Shown here one piece after another: positions 6,941 through 8,148 of a DNA stretch of 8,148 bases. Source of the DNA: Clostridiales bacterium UBA4821 (lineage in GTDB: Bacteria > Bacillota > Clostridia > Acetivibrionales > UBA4821). The notes under the pieces are model-generated. The model saw nothing but the letters and a program-made list of their open reading frames with translations, had not been told where the DNA came from and ran no database searches. The DNA is taken from contig DHFP01000105.1 of NCBI GenBank assembly GCA_002402315.1, positions 1-8,148 on the forward strand, read 5' to 3'. How positions within the stretch are numbered: position 1 is the stretch's first letter; the number at the start of each line of letters is the position of its first letter. The translations under genes were made by a program, and so were the position numbers.

Positions 6941-7376
6941 GGTTCATAGTGGTTGAGCCAAGGGTGGTACAGGGTCTAACGGCTCTGTATTATCCGGTCG
7001 AAGGTCAGCATTTGGTCATGAAAGGCTAGGTGTTGGCCGGAGAGCAGAGCATTATATGTCCTGTAAGGCTGTATACGTGCCCAACTGTACGTATATGGTC
7101 AAAAGGGATGTATAGTGTTCGAGCTAAGATTGTCGGAGGTTCCGCAGGTCCTTATTCCTGCAGCCCTGCACCGTCATATTGACTTGTGTTACCTCAGGTT
7201 GATTAGACTGGAGGTTGCATGCAGCCCCAAAAGGTTGTATGCAGTTTCTAAGGTATCTTCGACAGTCGAGTAAAGGTTAGTATAGGTTTTGTAATGCTTG
7301 TATGCAGTCGAAAGATTGTATATAGGTATGTAGAGATTTATACTGGCTGTAGCGTAAATCACTATGGGCTCTTTTT
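6941..7376 (+). ncRNA. Putative novel multi-hairpin structured RNA
   Basis: No ORF of useful length occurs on either strand in 6848-7556, yet the DNA folds into consecutive stem-loops. The best are 6962-6974/6983-6995 (13 bp), 7003-7017/7024-7038 (15 bp), 7067-7078/7089-7100 (12 bp), 7209-7226/7233-7250 (18 bp), 7297-7309/7314-7326 (13 bp, GAAA loop) and 7329-7345/7350-7366 (15 bp, two mismatches). Weaker ones lie at 6941-6959, 7044-7064, 7134-7144, 7144-7161, 7174-7207, 7258-7270 and 7278-7296. About 27 of the 86 pairs in the six main stems are G.U or U.G as + strand RNA and would be A/C mismatches on the other strand, so the + strand is the likely transcript. Linkers are short, often AA or AAAA. 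Five T (7372-7376) shortly after the last hairpin may mark the 3' end. The TACAAT at 6923-6928 is the only -10-like word upstream, and it has no clear -35. I saw no features of RNase P, tmRNA, 6S, T-box, group II intron or a riboswitch I know. Class and function are unknown. Confidence 0.6.
7215..7308 (+). repeat. Repeated TTGYATGCAG words shared by hairpin arms
   Basis: TTGCATGCAG (7215-7224), TTGTATGCAG (7235-7244) and TTGTATGCAG (7298-7307) are near-identical. The last two extend to an 11-base identity, TTGTATGCAGT. The first two are the opposite arms of the 18-bp hairpin, and the third is the 5' arm of the GAAA-loop hairpin. This suggests that some hairpins in the array are related copies. 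Confidence 0.7.
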
Positions 7377-7495
7377 GATTATCCAGCAGGTCTTCTGCAG
7401 TAAAGCTCTTATAAACCCGTTTTCATCTCATTTTGTTCCATATATATCGTAGTAATCTTGTTTTGGAAAAAATATGTTCAAAAAAGAATTTTATG

Positions 7496-7504
7496 TGATA
7501 TAAT
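7496..7504 (+). promoter_or_regulatory. Extended -10 promoter for pssA
   Basis: TGATATAAT, identical to the extended -10 word before the EamA-type transporter gene. Possible weak -35 words (TGTTCA 7475-7480 or TTCAAA 7477-7482) lie at 16-18 bp. The leader would be about 45 bases. This separates pssA transcription from the hairpin RNA upstream. The stretch 7377-7474 holds only a small hairpin (GCAG 7386-7389 / CTGC 7395-7398). Confidence 0.55.
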
Positions 7505-7556
7505 AAGTTAACTTATGTATGGATACTATAAAGTTCTTTAAGGAGGATTACTACAT

Positions 7557-8057
7557 ATGCCCTCATCTATTAAGTTTATTATACCTCAAATTGTTACCTT
7601 CACCAATTTGTCTTTGGGAGTAATAGCAATAATCTCAACAAATTTAAGCTTATCAGCTATCTTTATCATAATAGCCGCAATTATTGACAGACTGGACGGA
7701 AAAATAGCCCGCAAATTAAATGTAGAAAGTGATCTTGGTAAAGAACTTGATTCTTTATCTGATTTAATCTCGTTTGGAGCTGCACCTGCAGTAATTGCAT
7801 GGAAAATTGGTATTGGAACTCTTTCAGCTTTTTGGGGATATATACCTTTATTAATTTATGTTATGGCAGGAGCTTTTAGGCTTGCAAGATATAACGTATC
7901 AAATTTTTCCGGCTCTTTTGTAGGAATGCCAATTACTATAGCTGGTTTCATTGTAGCTGTAGCAGCTTTATTTAAACCTGATGGTATGATTCTTGCAGCA
8001 CTTTTATTAGTATTATCGGTTCTTATGATAAGCACCATTAAATTAAAAAAAATTTAA
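7557..8057 (+). CDS. pssA: CDP-diacylglycerol-serine O-phosphatidyltransferase
   Basis: Transfers the phosphatidyl group from CDP-diacylglycerol to L-serine to make phosphatidylserine, the precursor of phosphatidylethanolamine, in the cytoplasmic membrane. The full CDP-alcohol phosphotransferase motif DGx2ARx8Gx3Dx3D is present: D47 G48, A51 R52, G61, D65 and D69, with D44 before it. GAFRLARYNV (105-114) and FVGMPIT (121-127) are typical of the Bacillus-type serine subfamily. The 166 residues and several hydrophobic helices fit the short Gram-positive form. The start ATG at 7557 has AGGAGG at 7541-7546 (10-base spacing). No phosphatidylserine decarboxylase gene (psd) follows within the window, although the two are often neighbours. 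The next gene starts 52 bp after the pssA stop. Confidence 0.93.
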   Translation: MPSSIKFIIPQIVTFTNLSLGVIAIISTNLSLSAIFIIIAAIIDRLDGKIARKLNVESDLGKELDSLSDLISFGAAPAVIAWKIGIGTLSAFWGYIPLLIYVMAGAFRLARYNVSNFSGSFVGMPITIAGFIVAVAALFKPDGMILAALLLVLSVLMISTIKLKKI

Positions 8058-8075
8058 CAAAAACCCATAATAAAA

Positions 8076-8084
8076 TGATATAAA
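8076..8084 (+). promoter_or_regulatory. Weak extended -10 candidate before the last gene
   Basis: TGATATAAA, one base off the extended -10 seen twice elsewhere here. TTAACA (8054-8059) is a possible -35, but the spacer of 19 bp is long and it overlaps the pssA stop. The final gene may instead be cotranscribed with pssA. Confidence 0.25.
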
Positions 8085-8109
8085 TACATGTTATAGGGGG
8101 AATACAATC

Positions 8110-8148
8110 TTGAAGAAAACTTATGTCCTTGATACTAATGTTTTACTC
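8110..8148 (+). CDS. Partial PIN-domain protein, probably PhoH family
   Basis: Only the first 13 codons are in the window. They begin with a TTG start and read (M)KKTYVLDTNVLL. AGGGGG (8095-8100) is 9 bases upstream and supports the TTG. YVLDTNVLL is the first strand of a PIN domain, with its first metal-binding aspartate. This N-terminus closely resembles PhoH-family ATPases of Clostridia and Bacillus (YlaK-type), which carry an N-terminal PIN domain before a P-loop ATPase. A stand-alone PIN ribonuclease or toxin cannot be excluded because the rest lies outside the window. Confidence 0.6.
   Translation, partial: MKKTYVLDTNVLL

Noticed and set aside
6961..6970. AGGGTGGTAC resembles the T-box core.
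   Set aside because: It lacks the following CGCG, has no specifier stem upstream and no downstream aminoacyl-tRNA or amino acid gene. The bases are fully used as the 5' arm of a 13-bp hairpin.
6974..6980. GTCTAAC fits the RYYYAAC half of an integron attC site, and serial hairpins recall cassette arrays.
   Set aside because: No matching GTTRRRY partner sites and no cassette ORFs or integrase gene are present.
7297..7326. GAAA-capped hairpin as group II intron domain V.
   Set aside because: No AGC triad, no two-base bulge, and no intron boundary motif or reverse transcriptase gene nearby.
6941..7376. CRISPR array or tandem repeat array.
   Set aside because: Units vary in sequence, length and spacing. 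What repeats is the hairpin shape; there is no conserved direct repeat with unique spacers.

Overview
The window looks like a chromosomal segment from an anaerobic, low-GC, Gram-positive Clostridia species. My guess is the Ruminiclostridium/Acetivibrio neighbourhood, but this rests on protein style and not on any marker gene. Supporting signs are strong AGGAGG-type ribosome-binding sites, AT-rich spacers with extended -10 promoters, SLH-domain surface protein, a Bacillus/Clostridium-type PssA, and an IlvD that lacks the extra cysteine of the [2Fe-2S] enzymes.

Left part (24-4377), leftward. ilvD, a type IV prepilin peptidase gene and ilvB are packed with 10-15 bp gaps and form one apparent operon read right to left. 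IlvB (acetolactate synthase, large subunit) and IlvD (dihydroxy-acid dehydratase) are two of the four common steps of valine/isoleucine synthesis. No regulatory small subunit (ilvN/ilvH) and no ilvC is present. The peptidase between them has no metabolic link to the pathway. A candidate promoter lies at 4349-4377. Its short leader is occupied by an AGCTA-rich inverted repeat and shows no T-box. A 16-bp perfect palindrome lies just beyond the ilvB stop.

Middle part (4471-6847). A 10-TM EamA/DMT-type transporter (+) converges on a small secreted protein made only of SLH motifs (-). Their stop codons are about 8 bp apart, and a palindrome covers the transporter stop. Divergent from the SLH gene is a YflT/GSP17M-like stress protein with a glycine-zipper segment (+), followed by a hairpin terminator.

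Right part (6848-8148). About 700 bp has no gene of useful length. From about 6941 to 7376 it holds a run of about a dozen stem-loops placed end to end. The six best have 12-18 bp, and roughly a third of their pairs are G.U when read on the + strand, so the pairing works only for a + strand RNA. I do not recognise this as a known RNA class, and it is the main discovery candidate here. After it come pssA (CDP-diacylglycerol-serine O-phosphatidyltransferase), with its own extended -10 promoter, and the first 13 codons of a gene starting with a PIN-domain motif, probably a PhoH-family ATPase.

The genes fall into three unlinked themes: branched-chain amino acid synthesis with protein export and pilus processing, envelope and surface functions (transporter, SLH protein, phospholipid synthesis), and stress. 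I infer no single pathway joining them.
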